The notes under the pieces were generated by a model that ran no database searches, was not told where the DNA came from, and worked only from the letters and a program-made list of their open reading frames with translations. From positions 814,225-878,224 of the forward strand of contig NZ_CP013118.1 of NCBI RefSeq assembly GCF_001443605.1: 64,000 bases of DNA. Direction: 5' to 3'. The position numbers and the translations under genes were made by a program. This stretch comes from Salinivirga cyanobacteriivorans. Its GTDB lineage: Bacteria; Bacteroidota; Bacteroidia; Bacteroidales; Salinivirgaceae. This document shows positions 6,799-15,279 of this stretch, piece by piece. The stretch's first letter is position 1. Every line of letters begins with the position of its first letter.

Positions 6799-8942
6799 CC
6801 CAGAAATTTACCAACAATTTTAAGAAATAGTTTAAGTTTGATTGGCTTATAAATAATATCATCAACGCCAACCTTTTTGGCTTTATTCTCCACATCAGAG
6901 ATATTTAATGCAGTTTGAGCCACAACAGGTAGTTTTCTTTTTTTCTCTTTGATATTCTGTGTAGCTTCAAACCCGTCCATCACCGGCATATTCACATCCA
7001 TGAGCACCAGATCAATGTCATTGTGTTCCATGGCCATCTCAACTGCTTCTTTACCATTACGGGCCCGGATGATCTCTACGTTAGTGCGCCGTAGTGCTTC
7101 CACCAGGTATAAATAATTGGCTTCTGTATCTTCCGCAATCAGAACCTTCTTATTACTCCAGTCATATTGATCCCGTGCCAGTTTTTCAGAGGTTTTGAAG
7201 TCCATTTTAATCCCCATCACCAGCATATCATCTACTTGCATATGGCCTTTTTTCCATTCCATAATGGTGCGATCGAGAATATGTTTCTGTTTATCGAGCG
7301 ATTCTTTATGAACTTCAAGCAATAACCGCTTAAAGCGCTTAGACATAAACTTACGCCCTTTATCGCCGCCAAACTGGTCCGGATAGCCATCTGAAAAGAT
7401 GTATATCAGATCATCGGGCTTTGTTGTTATATGATGATTGGTAAACTCAGCAGTATTATCGCGATTATAGCTAATGGACATGCCATCGCCCGAATAAATG
7501 GTTAATTCTCCATCACGAATGAGGTATAATGGGTTATTGGCTCCGGCAAATTGCAATTCCCGTGTATTTTTGTCGATTACAACCAACGCTATATCCATTC
7601 CATCGCGACTTTCATGCGCTGTTCCTTTCTGGTGTAGAGAATTAATTACATACTCCTTCAGATGCATTAATATTTCACTGGCCTGCAAGGATTTAACATG
7701 CTTGTTTTCAATAATTTTATTCACAATCTCATTTAAAAAGGCAACACCCAGCATACTCATAAATGCTCCGGGAACACCATGACCCGTGCAATCTGCAGCA
7801 GCAATAATGAGCTTGTTATCTTTTTCGGTCATCCAGTAAAAATCGCCAGATACAATATCCCGTGGTTTAAACAGCACAAAATATTCGCTCAAATACTTTT
7901 CGAACATATCTTCAGGTGGCAGCACTGCATTTTGAATACGCTGTGCATACTGTATACTGGAACGAATTTTTTCAGATTGCTTTTTTATTTCGTCTCGTTG
8001 CTTTTTAATTTCCTCATTGCTTTGCGAAAGTGCAACATTTGCCTTTTTAGTTTGCTTAACCTGGCGATAAATAAAGAAGGCAAAAACAAAAATGATTGCT
8101 GCTATACCAAGCAAGAGGTAGCGTATGATTTCTTCGCTACGCAATTTGGCACGCATCTCTTCTTCCTTCTCGTCTTTAAGTCTTATAATTTGCTTTTGTT
8201 CTTTTGAAAGTTGTTCTATTTGTTCAAGCGTATCCGCTGTGGCTTTAAGTTTTTCCCGTTCCTGGTTCAGTTCGCTTACTGTTTTTTGTTTATCGGCCTG
8301 GGCTTGCTTTACCACCTCCTGAGTTTCTTTCTTCATTTTTTCCATCTCCTGCTCCTTCAAATGCTTATCGAAAGAGGAGTAAAGATTGAAATACTTCATG
8401 GTTTCTTCGGTATTGCCCAGTTTTTTATGCGTTTCAGCCAGCATACCGTAGCAGGTTTTAATCAAATTCATTTGATTGAGTTCCCTGGCCAACTCCAGGG
8501 CTTTTTCGGTATTTTCCAGCGCCCTTTTTTCATTTCCCGCACTCTGATGCACCACTGCAATATTTACATAAGCACTTGCCATGGCAGGCTTGCTCTTTTG
8601 TTGCTTTGCAATATCTAAAGCTGACCGGAATGAATTCAAGGCTTTATCATATTGCGTAAGGTCTGAATAAACCAACCCCAGGTTTGTATGAATATTGCGA
8701 ATACCAGCCGTATTACCCTGTTGTTCAGTAAGTTTAAGTAGCTCATTATACTTAGCTGCAGCCTCGTTTAATTGACCATTGTTCCAGTGTTTATAGGCAA
8801 TTTTATTGAGGTAAAATATCACCTGATTTGTGTTTCCACTCGCTTTATTTTCATTATATTTTTGTTCAAGCTCTTGCAGAGACTGGGCGCTGACAAAGGC
8901 TGTAATGAGGAAAACCTGAATGAAAAGTAAAAAATGCTTCAT
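6795..8942 (-). CDS. Exported TPR - transmembrane - SpoIIE (PP2C) phosphatase - receiver domain protein
   Basis: The 715-residue protein has a signal peptide (1-19), periplasmic TPR repeats (~24-195, e.g. RNIHTNLGLVYSDLTQYDKAL), a coiled coil, one transmembrane helix (~274-292), and a second coiled coil (~300-340). The cytoplasmic SpoIIE-type phosphatase domain (~345-590) carries DIVSGDFYW, AAADCTGHGVPGAFMSML and IYIFSDGYPDQFGG, so the metal-binding Asp residues are present. The C-terminal receiver domain (~598-715) has AED near its start, phospho-acceptor D649 in LMDVNMPVMDG, and K699 in YKPIK. TPR-SpoIIE sensors are common in Bacteroidota, but a receiver fused after the phosphatase is unusual. 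It probably dephosphorylates an anti-sigma antagonist or similar target under phosphorelay control (inference). Confidence 0.9.
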   Translation of the reverse strand: MKHFLLFIQVFLITAFVSAQSLQELEQKYNENKASGNTNQVIFYLNKIAYKHWNNGQLNEAAAKYNELLKLTEQQGNTAGIRNIHTNLGLVYSDLTQYDKALNSFRSALDIAKQQKSKPAMASAYVNIAVVHQSAGNEKRALENTEKALELARELNQMNLIKTCYGMLAETHKKLGNTEETMKYFNLYSSFDKHLKEQEMEKMKKETQEVVKQAQADKQKTVSELNQEREKLKATADTLEQIEQLSKEQKQIIRLKDEKEEEMRAKLRSEEIIRYLLLGIAAIIFVFAFFIYRQVKQTKKANVALSQSNEEIKKQRDEIKKQSEKIRSSIQYAQRIQNAVLPPEDMFEKYLSEYFVLFKPRDIVSGDFYWMTEKDNKLIIAAADCTGHGVPGAFMSMLGVAFLNEIVNKIIENKHVKSLQASEILMHLKEYVINSLHQKGTAHESRDGMDIALVVIDKNTRELQFAGANNPLYLIRDGELTIYSGDGMSISYNRDNTAEFTNHHITTKPDDLIYIFSDGYPDQFGGDKGRKFMSKRFKRLLLEVHKESLDKQKHILDRTIMEWKKGHMQVDDMLVMGIKMDFKTSEKLARDQYDWSNKKVLIAEDTEANYLYLVEALRRTNVEIIRARNGKEAVEMAMEHNDIDLVLMDVNMPVMDGFEATQNIKEKKRKLPVVAQTALNISDVENKAKKVGVDDIIYKPIKLKLFLKIVGKFLG

Positions 8943-8980
8943 CGGTACGGGTTATGGTTTATGATGAAAAAAATGGCTTT

Positions 8981-10705
8981 TTAGTTGATTGAAAATTTAA
9001 AGTCTTTTTCCCTTATATTTCCAAGCTTATCGACAACTTTTACATGGATACTGTAATCACGACCGCCTTCGAAGTTCTCTAATGGCGTTGAATATGTGTA
9101 CTCTCTACTTCCATTAATTGTGTAATAAATATTTTTGAGTCCGGCTAAATTATCGGTAGCTGACAAAAACAATTTTAAATGATCAGGATAAACATAAATC
9201 TTATTATCCAGGGCCGTTTTGCTACCAATAGGTTCTACACTAAAGTCAATATTAATACGCGGCGGGTCATTATCGACCATAAAGAAAAATTCAGACTGAT
9301 TGGTGTTTCCAACCTTATCATAACCCGTGAAGTATATTTCATGGTATCCCGGATCTGCAACATTAAATGTCTCATTAAAGTTTTTTTGCGGTCCCTCGTC
9401 AATGGAATAGGCAATATAATCGAGGCCAGATTCCGGGTCTTTTGCTATGAGTTGTATTTTTGTGCGCTCAGAAATGATCACGGTGTCACGGTTTTTTACA
9501 AAATCGCCAAGAAACTTATATGCAAGGTCCGGTCCGGCTAGGTCTACATAAGAAGCACCTCTCTTGGTGCTGCTCTTGCTCCCAACAGCCTTGTTATTTA
9601 CTTTATCGAAAGCCCAGGTTTGAATTTTAAGGGTTCCGCTATTCCCTTTTAAGTAAAAAGGTTCAGTATATTCTTTCGGCTCATTATCTCCAATTTTATA
9701 ATGTATACTTTTTACACCGGCTTTATTATCCATGCTTGTAATTTTAAACTTACTTCTTCCGGATGAATACTCTACGCCATTTGCCATAAAAGTATTCCCC
9801 ATAATCTCTTCTACAATAACAGGCGGGGTTTTGTCTACATAAAAATCAAATGTTTTCCATGCTTCTTTATTCCCCAAATTGTCGATTGCATAATAAGAAA
9901 TAGCATGTTCTCCTTCAGAGAACCACGATGTTTTAATGGGATATTTGAACGGTTTCACACTCTGTTCGTTGATGCGGTAATATATTTGCTTCACACCTGA
10001 GCCATTCTCTGTAGTTTCTACAATAATGGCACTATTGCCTGAAACCACGTTATCTGCACGGTCACCCTCAATTTTTATCGATGACTCGGGATTTGTTTTA
10101 TCAATTACAATCTTCTGGTTACGTGTCTTTTCATCATTACCAACGTTATCTACCGCATAAAACTGAATATCGTAAACCTTTTCCTCACTGAGCTCAACAG
10201 GTTTTTTGAAAGACTTATATGGTGCCCCATCAATGGAGTAATATATTTCTCTAACGCCTGATAAACCATCGTATGCCTTAAAATCAAGGCTAAAATCACC
10301 ACGCAAAAATACCTTATCATCTTTCTTATATCCTTTAGCAATATTTTTAATGCGTGTTCGTGGTGCATTTCCATCAGCATAAACCTCAAAAATAATGTCT
10401 TCTTTAGGATAAACATATTTCCTGGTTACAGTATCTATTTTCCATGGAGAATGAAATGTATTGATCCCCTCAGTATCAAAATACATTGGGTTTGTATAGT
10501 CTTTGGAGTCCTCACTTTCAAGTCTCACTTTTTTGGCATCTTCATCGGGTGAAGTGCTCAGATATAAATAAACAGGCATCTCCTTTTGAATATATAGTTT
10601 GCCATCATCAGCTTTATACAACTGACTTTTATGCTCAATTCTTTGCTGTCCAAAGAGCGTTATACTTAAAAAGATGCATGTAATAGAGAATAGAACTCTT
10701 TTCAT
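8981..10705 (-). CDS. Exported OmpL47-type / Ig-like beta-repeat protein
   Basis: The 574-residue protein has a signal peptide (about 1-19, ending LFGQQ) and then about five repeats of ~95 residues. Each repeat has the pattern DxxSGVxxIYYxIDGxxxKxFxxP ... YAVDNVGNxE, for example around YDGLSGVREIYYSIDG and FYAVDNVGNDEKT. These match the OmpL47-type beta domain (Ig-like, chitobiase C-terminal-like) seen in surface proteins. There is no C-terminal T9SS motif and no lipobox, so a periplasmic or outer-membrane location is inferred. It is the first gene of the operon with the SpoIIE-receiver gene, 38 bp downstream. Its ATG overlaps the stop of the last leader mini-ORF as ATGA. Confidence 0.8.
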   Translation of the reverse strand: MKRVLFSITCIFLSITLFGQQRIEHKSQLYKADDGKLYIQKEMPVYLYLSTSPDEDAKKVRLESEDSKDYTNPMYFDTEGINTFHSPWKIDTVTRKYVYPKEDIIFEVYADGNAPRTRIKNIAKGYKKDDKVFLRGDFSLDFKAYDGLSGVREIYYSIDGAPYKSFKKPVELSEEKVYDIQFYAVDNVGNDEKTRNQKIVIDKTNPESSIKIEGDRADNVVSGNSAIIVETTENGSGVKQIYYRINEQSVKPFKYPIKTSWFSEGEHAISYYAIDNLGNKEAWKTFDFYVDKTPPVIVEEIMGNTFMANGVEYSSGRSKFKITSMDNKAGVKSIHYKIGDNEPKEYTEPFYLKGNSGTLKIQTWAFDKVNNKAVGSKSSTKRGASYVDLAGPDLAYKFLGDFVKNRDTVIISERTKIQLIAKDPESGLDYIAYSIDEGPQKNFNETFNVADPGYHEIYFTGYDKVGNTNQSEFFFMVDNDPPRINIDFSVEPIGSKTALDNKIYVYPDHLKLFLSATDNLAGLKNIYYTINGSREYTYSTPLENFEGGRDYSIHVKVVDKLGNIREKDFKFSIN

Positions 10706-11098
10706 ATGTTTATAATTTTGATTTTAATGGTCATATGGAGCTCGCCATGATGTGTAAAACACATGTCGCACAGTACTTTGGGCTTCATTATAATCATGCT
10801 CGTGTGTGTCTTATTTTTAGTCATGGCTCGGTTCATATGTTTATAATTTTGATTTTAATGGTCATATGGAGCTCGCCATGATGTGTAAAACACATGTCGC
10901 ACAGCACTTTGGGCTTCATTATAATCATGCTCGTGTGTGTCTTATTTTTAGTCATGGCTCGGTTCATATGTTTATAATTTTGATTTTAATGGTCATATGG
11001 AGCTCGCCATGATGTGTAAAACACATGTCGCACAGTACTTTGGGCTTCATTATAATCATGCTCGTGTGTGTCTTATTTTTAGTCATGGCTCGGTTCAT
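10702..11098 (-). other. Three chained 44-codon mini-ORFs with ATGA stop/start overlaps
   Basis: On the minus strand each 131-bp unit reads as a 44-residue ORF starting MNRAMTKNKTHTSMII and ending MTIKIKIINI. The ORFs are 10964-11098, 10833-10967 and 10702-10836. The TGA of each overlaps the ATG of the next by four bases (ATGA), and the last overlaps the ATG of the OmpL47 gene at 10705. The single base difference between units falls in a Val codon (GTA/GTG) and is synonymous. No known family is recognised. The chain follows from the repeat period (135 minus 4), so it could be structural coincidence. The peptides are hypothetical. Confidence 0.35.
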
Positions 11099-11253
11099 AT
11101 GTTTATAATTTTGATTTTAGTGGTCATTACCTGTCCCGATGCAATCGGGATGAAGCTCGCCATGATGTAATAAAATTCCGTCACAGAAGGTTTTCAGTTT
11201 TACTATGATCATACGGGTGTGTGTTCCGCCAGCCGGCGGATCATGGCTCGGTT
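10703..11253 (-). repeat. Four tandem leader repeats (3 x 131 bp plus a diverged 158-bp unit)
   Basis: The units span 10703-10833, 10834-10964, 10965-11095 and 11096-11253. The first three differ at a single base (T at 10774, C at 10905). The fourth is diverged and carries two added palindromes: TCCCGAT/ATCGGGA (11134-11140 and 11144-11150), and a TCCGCC...GGCGGA hairpin near 11225-11240. Each of units 1-3 also has a small inverted repeat, ATGTGT/ACACAT. Together the units form the leader of the OmpL47-SpoIIE operon on the minus strand. A diverged copy of the same unit occurs at 37243-37370 in the opposite orientation, so this is a dispersed family that has been tandemly amplified here. Confidence 0.95.
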
Positions 11254-11322
11254 CATATGTACCGTATTTTACTTATCGTTAATTCAACTTATAACAATTA
11301 AAAAACAGACCATCCTTGGGTT

Positions 11323-11353
11323 TAAAGATAAATAAGTCTACTGATGTTCGCAA
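11323..11353 (-). promoter_or_regulatory. Putative promoter of the OmpL47-SpoIIE-GyrI operon
   Basis: On the minus strand a -33 TTG (11353-11351) is followed after 20 bp by TATCTTTA (11330-11323). This matches TAnnTTTG except for the last base. If used, it gives a leader of about 600 nt made of the four repeat units before the OmpL47 ATG at 10705. Confidence 0.4.
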
Positions 11354-11421
11354 CTATTTGGATTAATAAATCTGATTTTTTAGATAATGCTTCATTTTAT
11401 GCTTAATTGCTTAAAATATGC

Positions 11422-11429
11422 TAATTTTG
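11422..11429 (+). promoter_or_regulatory. -7 promoter element of the acyltransferase gene
   Basis: TAATTTTG fits TAnnTTTG and lies 18 bp upstream of the ATG at 11448. It excludes the in-frame ATG at 11418 as the start. Confidence 0.55.
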
Positions 11430-11447
11430 CCCCGTAATTTTACAAAT

Positions 11448-12383
11448 ATGAAAAAAGCAGGCTTTTTCGCAATACGTATTTTTTCGGGATTTTTAGGAAT
11501 TCAGCCGTTTTTTATTCTGTATGGATTATCTGATATCACGGCGCTAATTTTACAATATTTGGTAGGCTACAGGCGCAAAGTTGTACAGAGAAACCTAAAG
11601 AGCTGCTTTCCCGAAAAAAGCGCAAAAGAACTGGCCAAAATAGAAAGAAAGTTTTACAGAAACCTGAGCGACATCACCATTGAGACTTTCAAAGGACTTT
11701 ACATGTCGAAAAAACAGATTTCAAAACGCTTTAAAGTCCTGAATCCCGAAGTAATGCAGAAATATTTTGAAAGGGGCCAGGATACATTGGGACTTGCAAG
11801 TCATTATGCAAACTGGGAATGGGGTATTTTGGGAGTCGATTTTCAGATACCGCATCAGGCGGTTTCCATATACAAACCGATGCATAATGAATATGCAGAA
11901 AACTTCTCTTTTAAGCGTCGTTCGCGTTTTGGAATGAAACTCATAGGTATAAAAGAGACCAAAGCCTATTTTGCTTCAGAAAAAGAAAAGCCCAACACTT
12001 ATATATTAGCAGCAGATCAACACCCGAACGATAAAAAGAAATCGATTGTAGTTGATTTTTTCAATATTGAAACAGCCAGTATTCATGGTCCGGAAGCTTA
12101 CGGTAGAAATACTGGTATGCCCATACTTTATTATGATATTCAGCGTACAAAGCGCGGCCACTATACCATGGAGATTATAGAGCTCTTTGAGCACCCAAAA
12201 TCAACCAATTTTGGGGAAATCACGCAAAAATACATGAGTACAGTAGAATCAATCATTCGCAGGAAACCTGAAAACTGGCTCTGGTCGCACAAAAGGTGGA
12301 AGTATACAAAGAATGATATTGAGCGTATCAAAGCCTACAATCAGGAATGGATTGAAAAAGAGAAAGCTCAAAAATCCAGGTAG
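11448..12383 (+). CDS. Lipid A / lysophospholipid acyltransferase, LpxL/HtrB family
   Basis: The ~311-residue protein has an N-terminal hydrophobic anchor (FAIRIFSGFLGIQPFFILYG) and the HtrB/LpxL acyltransferase domain. Conserved elements include the ASHYANWEW stretch (equivalent of the catalytic HxxxxE/D motif, here HYANWE), AADQHPNDKK and the C-terminal RKPENWLWSHKRWK, which is diagnostic of the family. These enzymes add secondary acyl chains to lipid A at the inner membrane. I use the ATG at 11448 because a promoter element overlaps the upstream ATG at 11418. It converges on rluD. Confidence 0.88.
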   Translation: MKKAGFFAIRIFSGFLGIQPFFILYGLSDITALILQYLVGYRRKVVQRNLKSCFPEKSAKELAKIERKFYRNLSDITIETFKGLYMSKKQISKRFKVLNPEVMQKYFERGQDTLGLASHYANWEWGILGVDFQIPHQAVSIYKPMHNEYAENFSFKRRSRFGMKLIGIKETKAYFASEKEKPNTYILAADQHPNDKKKSIVVDFFNIETASIHGPEAYGRNTGMPILYYDIQRTKRGHYTMEIIELFEHPKSTNFGEITQKYMSTVESIIRRKPENWLWSHKRWKYTKNDIERIKAYNQEWIEKEKAQKSR

Positions 12384-12407
12384 AACCAACTTTTCCAGCT
12401 AATCAGA

Positions 12408-13430
12408 TTATTTGTTTATCCTGTTTTGAAGGTAATTTGTCCACCTTTCAAGTAACTGCGACATGTCTTGTGGCAGATCAGAATTAAAGCTCATCATTTC
12501 TCCGCTTTCAGGATGCTTAAAGCCCAGTGTTTTAGCGTGAAGTGCCTGGCGTGGACAAACCTCAAAACAATTGCGAACAAACTGTTTGTATTTTGTAAAT
12601 GTTGTGCCTTTAAGGATGCGATCGCCGCCATATTCATTGTCGTTGAATATTGGATGACCGATGTATTTCATGTGCGCACGAATCTGGTGTGTTCTGCCGG
12701 TTTCAAGCTTGCATTCTATAAGTGAAACATAATCGTAGCGCTGAAGCACTTTATAATGCGTAACGGCATGCTTACCATACTCACCTTCAGGGAAAACCGT
12801 CATTACTTTCCGGTTTTTAAGTGACCGGCCTATATGTCCCGTAATTGTACCCTCATCAGTTTTTGGGCTTCCCCAAATTACAGCCTGGTAGGTACGTTGT
12901 GACGTATGATCTGCAAACTGAGCCGCCAGTTTTACTTTTGCAGTCTCTGTTTTAGCAATCACCAACAATCCGGAAGTATTCTTATCGATCCGGTGTATTA
13001 GTCCCGGTCTGGGATCGGTATTATCTTTAAACATGGGCAAATCGCGAAAATGATATGCGAGGGCATTTACCAGCGTACCGGTATAGTTGCCATAACCGGG
13101 ATGGACAACAAGTCCGGCAGGTTTATTTACCACGATCAGCGACTCATCTTCATGCACAATATCAAGCGGAATATCTTCAGGAATAATCTCAATTTCGCGT
13201 GGGGGTTGACTCATCATAACCCGTACCTCATCGCCGGGTTTCACCTTATAATTTGGCTTTACGGGTGTCCCATTTACTAAAATAAAACCTGCCTGGGCAG
13301 CCTCCTGTATTTTATTACGACTTGCGTTTTCTATTCTTACAACCAAAAACCGGTCTATTCGCAATGGTTTTTGCCCCGGATCGGCATGAAACTGATAGTG
13401 TTCATACATCTCCTGCTCCTTATTTTCCAT
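12408..13430 (-). CDS. rluD: 23S rRNA pseudouridine synthase, RluD-like (RluA family with S4 domain)
   Basis: The 340-residue protein has an N-terminal S4 RNA-binding domain (about 20-85, LRIDRFLVVRIENASRNKIQ) and an RluA-type catalytic domain. The catalytic Asp is in HRIDKNTSGLLV, with the family motif LETGRTHQIRAHM downstream. RluD makes pseudouridines at 1911/1915/1917 of 23S rRNA helix 69; RluD-type specificity is inferred from the S4 domain and length. The gene lies 4 bp downstream of the T9SS protein gene, in a row with the PASTA protein gene. Confidence 0.88.
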   Translation of the reverse strand: MENKEQEMYEHYQFHADPGQKPLRIDRFLVVRIENASRNKIQEAAQAGFILVNGTPVKPNYKVKPGDEVRVMMSQPPREIEIIPEDIPLDIVHEDESLIVVNKPAGLVVHPGYGNYTGTLVNALAYHFRDLPMFKDNTDPRPGLIHRIDKNTSGLLVIAKTETAKVKLAAQFADHTSQRTYQAVIWGSPKTDEGTITGHIGRSLKNRKVMTVFPEGEYGKHAVTHYKVLQRYDYVSLIECKLETGRTHQIRAHMKYIGHPIFNDNEYGGDRILKGTTFTKYKQFVRNCFEVCPRQALHAKTLGFKHPESGEMMSFNSDLPQDMSQLLERWTNYLQNRINK

Positions 13431-13434
13431 TCCC

Positions 13435-15279
13435 CTACTCTTTAATAATTTTGTATGTATGATAGGTCATATTTTCCGTCAAACGTAAGATGTAAAGCCC
13501 ACGTTGCATACCGCTCATATTGATTTCCGTTTCATCCATACCCCTGTATACCAATCTGCCCATTTGATCGAATAACTCTACCTCCCAGTGCGCTGCTTTT
13601 GGTTTTATATGAAGTACACCTGAAGGGGGTACAGGGTTGGGATATATCCTGAAGACATCTTTATCATTCTCCGGATCGTCGGGTGGAGCAAATGTATCTT
13701 TAAAGGCAAACATATCTCTTAATACTGGCCGAATCATGAGCGAGCCATCATACTGCGAAAGTTCCCAGCTGCCATTGGCATTGAAATAGTTTTTCTGGTA
13801 AGCTATAAAATTTTTATCAAACCCCATATTCAGGCGTTGGTCTGTAATTTTTTGCCACCCGATATAGAAAGTTTCGCCTACTGCAATGGCACTATCGAGT
13901 TCATAAGTAACGAAATCATTTATTGAATCGGCATACTCCGGCAGGTTGCGTGTTTTCTTGTAGAGTTCTTCTCCGGGGCCCGAACCGCCTTCATCCCAAA
14001 CCATCAGGTTAAAATAGCGGTTTTCATTGTTGAGGCTTTTATTGAAATAGATACGTATGGCTTTTAAACTGTCGGCTTCGAAAGTATTGTACTTTACAGC
14101 AATCATCCCAAATTTGTTACTCACACCGTACATGCCTTCTGCCGAGCCATCGTCGTAAGCATAATAATTATACAAATCAAATGTACGGCTGGTGACATTA
14201 TTGGGTTCGTAATCTGATTCACTTAAATAGAACCGATTTTGCACCTCGAAACGTGCCGAATCGTCGTCATTCAAGCTAAACAAACTACCACTAACGGGCT
14301 GCTCTAGTTCGTAGTGGGTATTGGGGTTGTAGTTATTTGCAATATTACCGATATCCTGTGATTGGCCTGTATAAAGGTTCGTCCATCTCAGGTATGGGGT
14401 AATATTCATTATATCTTCGGTGTAATTTGTAAACCTATATTCAATATTATCAATTATTTGGGCATAATAGGTTTTAAAATGATCCCATGGAACGGCACTG
14501 AACGTTCCTAAAATATTGTTTACATTGTGTGTATAAGCAACCTCATCAATCAGCGAATCTTCAATGGACCTGTTTGCATCCATGTTCACGTAGTCAATAT
14601 TCCAGTGGTCACAATTCATTCCTGCATACTCGAGTGAAAAGAAGTTAATAAACCTGAATTGCGTACTGTCGTGAATATATTCATCCTGATTGAGCATAAT
14701 CCGAACTTCCTGAAAGGTATCCATTTGTGTGCCGGGTTTACTCCAGACACTTCGCCACTCGTTGAGGGTATCGTTTATAAACCGGAATTGCAGAATAATG
14801 CTGTCTTTGGTTTGCGGAGTATTACCAAGTCCCCCTCCCTGTACAAAGAAACTTAGCATAATATTATCAGCGGCTGTGAACGCGGAGGCATCAATAAGCT
14901 GAGATGTCAGTGTGTCTCCTGGCATAACAGATGCAGTATCGGGAAAAGCATAAAGGTCTCCGTTCTCATCGATTGCATCGAGTGTAGCCACACCAATTGT
15001 GGGTTGGTTAACAGCATAATTATCATTTACATACACTTTTTGATCAATCCATCTGCCCGGGTCGGGAAGAATAGAAAGCACTGAAAAATCGTCAAGAAAG
15101 GGCAATGATAGACTATTTTGTTGCTTCATAAGTGGACTGGTTGCATCCTGATCGAATGCTTTAAGTTCTGCATTGCGATCGGTACCTGTCAGGTACTCCT
15201 GCCCGCTCAGATGTACAGAAAATAAAACGAATGCTAAAACTGCAATTAACTTCCAATATGTAATTTTTTCATTCTGCAT
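13435..15279 (-). CDS. Secreted protein with T9SS type A C-terminal sorting domain
   Basis: The 614-residue protein has a signal peptide (about 7-25, LIAVLAFVLFSVHLSGQ) and a large region of beta-rich, Asp/Asn-rich sequence without a recognised catalytic motif. The C-terminal ~75-residue sorting domain (VFRIYPNPVPPSG ... GMQRGLYILRLTENMTYHTYKIIKE) is the type A signal for export and surface attachment by the type IX secretion system. An internal jelly-roll-like carbohydrate-binding region is possible but not proven. It overlaps the upstream PASTA gene by 11 bp. Confidence 0.85.
   Translation of the reverse strand: MQNEKITYWKLIAVLAFVLFSVHLSGQEYLTGTDRNAELKAFDQDATSPLMKQQNSLSLPFLDDFSVLSILPDPGRWIDQKVYVNDNYAVNQPTIGVATLDAIDENGDLYAFPDTASVMPGDTLTSQLIDASAFTAADNIMLSFFVQGGGLGNTPQTKDSIILQFRFINDTLNEWRSVWSKPGTQMDTFQEVRIMLNQDEYIHDSTQFRFINFFSLEYAGMNCDHWNIDYVNMDANRSIEDSLIDEVAYTHNVNNILGTFSAVPWDHFKTYYAQIIDNIEYRFTNYTEDIMNITPYLRWTNLYTGQSQDIGNIANNYNPNTHYELEQPVSGSLFSLNDDDSARFEVQNRFYLSESDYEPNNVTSRTFDLYNYYAYDDGSAEGMYGVSNKFGMIAVKYNTFEADSLKAIRIYFNKSLNNENRYFNLMVWDEGGSGPGEELYKKTRNLPEYADSINDFVTYELDSAIAVGETFYIGWQKITDQRLNMGFDKNFIAYQKNYFNANGSWELSQYDGSLMIRPVLRDMFAFKDTFAPPDDPENDKDVFRIYPNPVPPSGVLHIKPKAAHWEVELFDQMGRLVYRGMDETEINMSGMQRGLYILRLTENMTYHTYKIIKE

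Noticed and set aside
11094-11256. Fourth leader unit as an intact mini-ORF
   Set aside because: It splits into three short frames (ending TGA, TAA and TGA); only parts align with the 44-residue peptide.
11418-11447. Upstream ATG of the acyltransferase
   Set aside because: The -7 element at 11422-11429 overlaps it.
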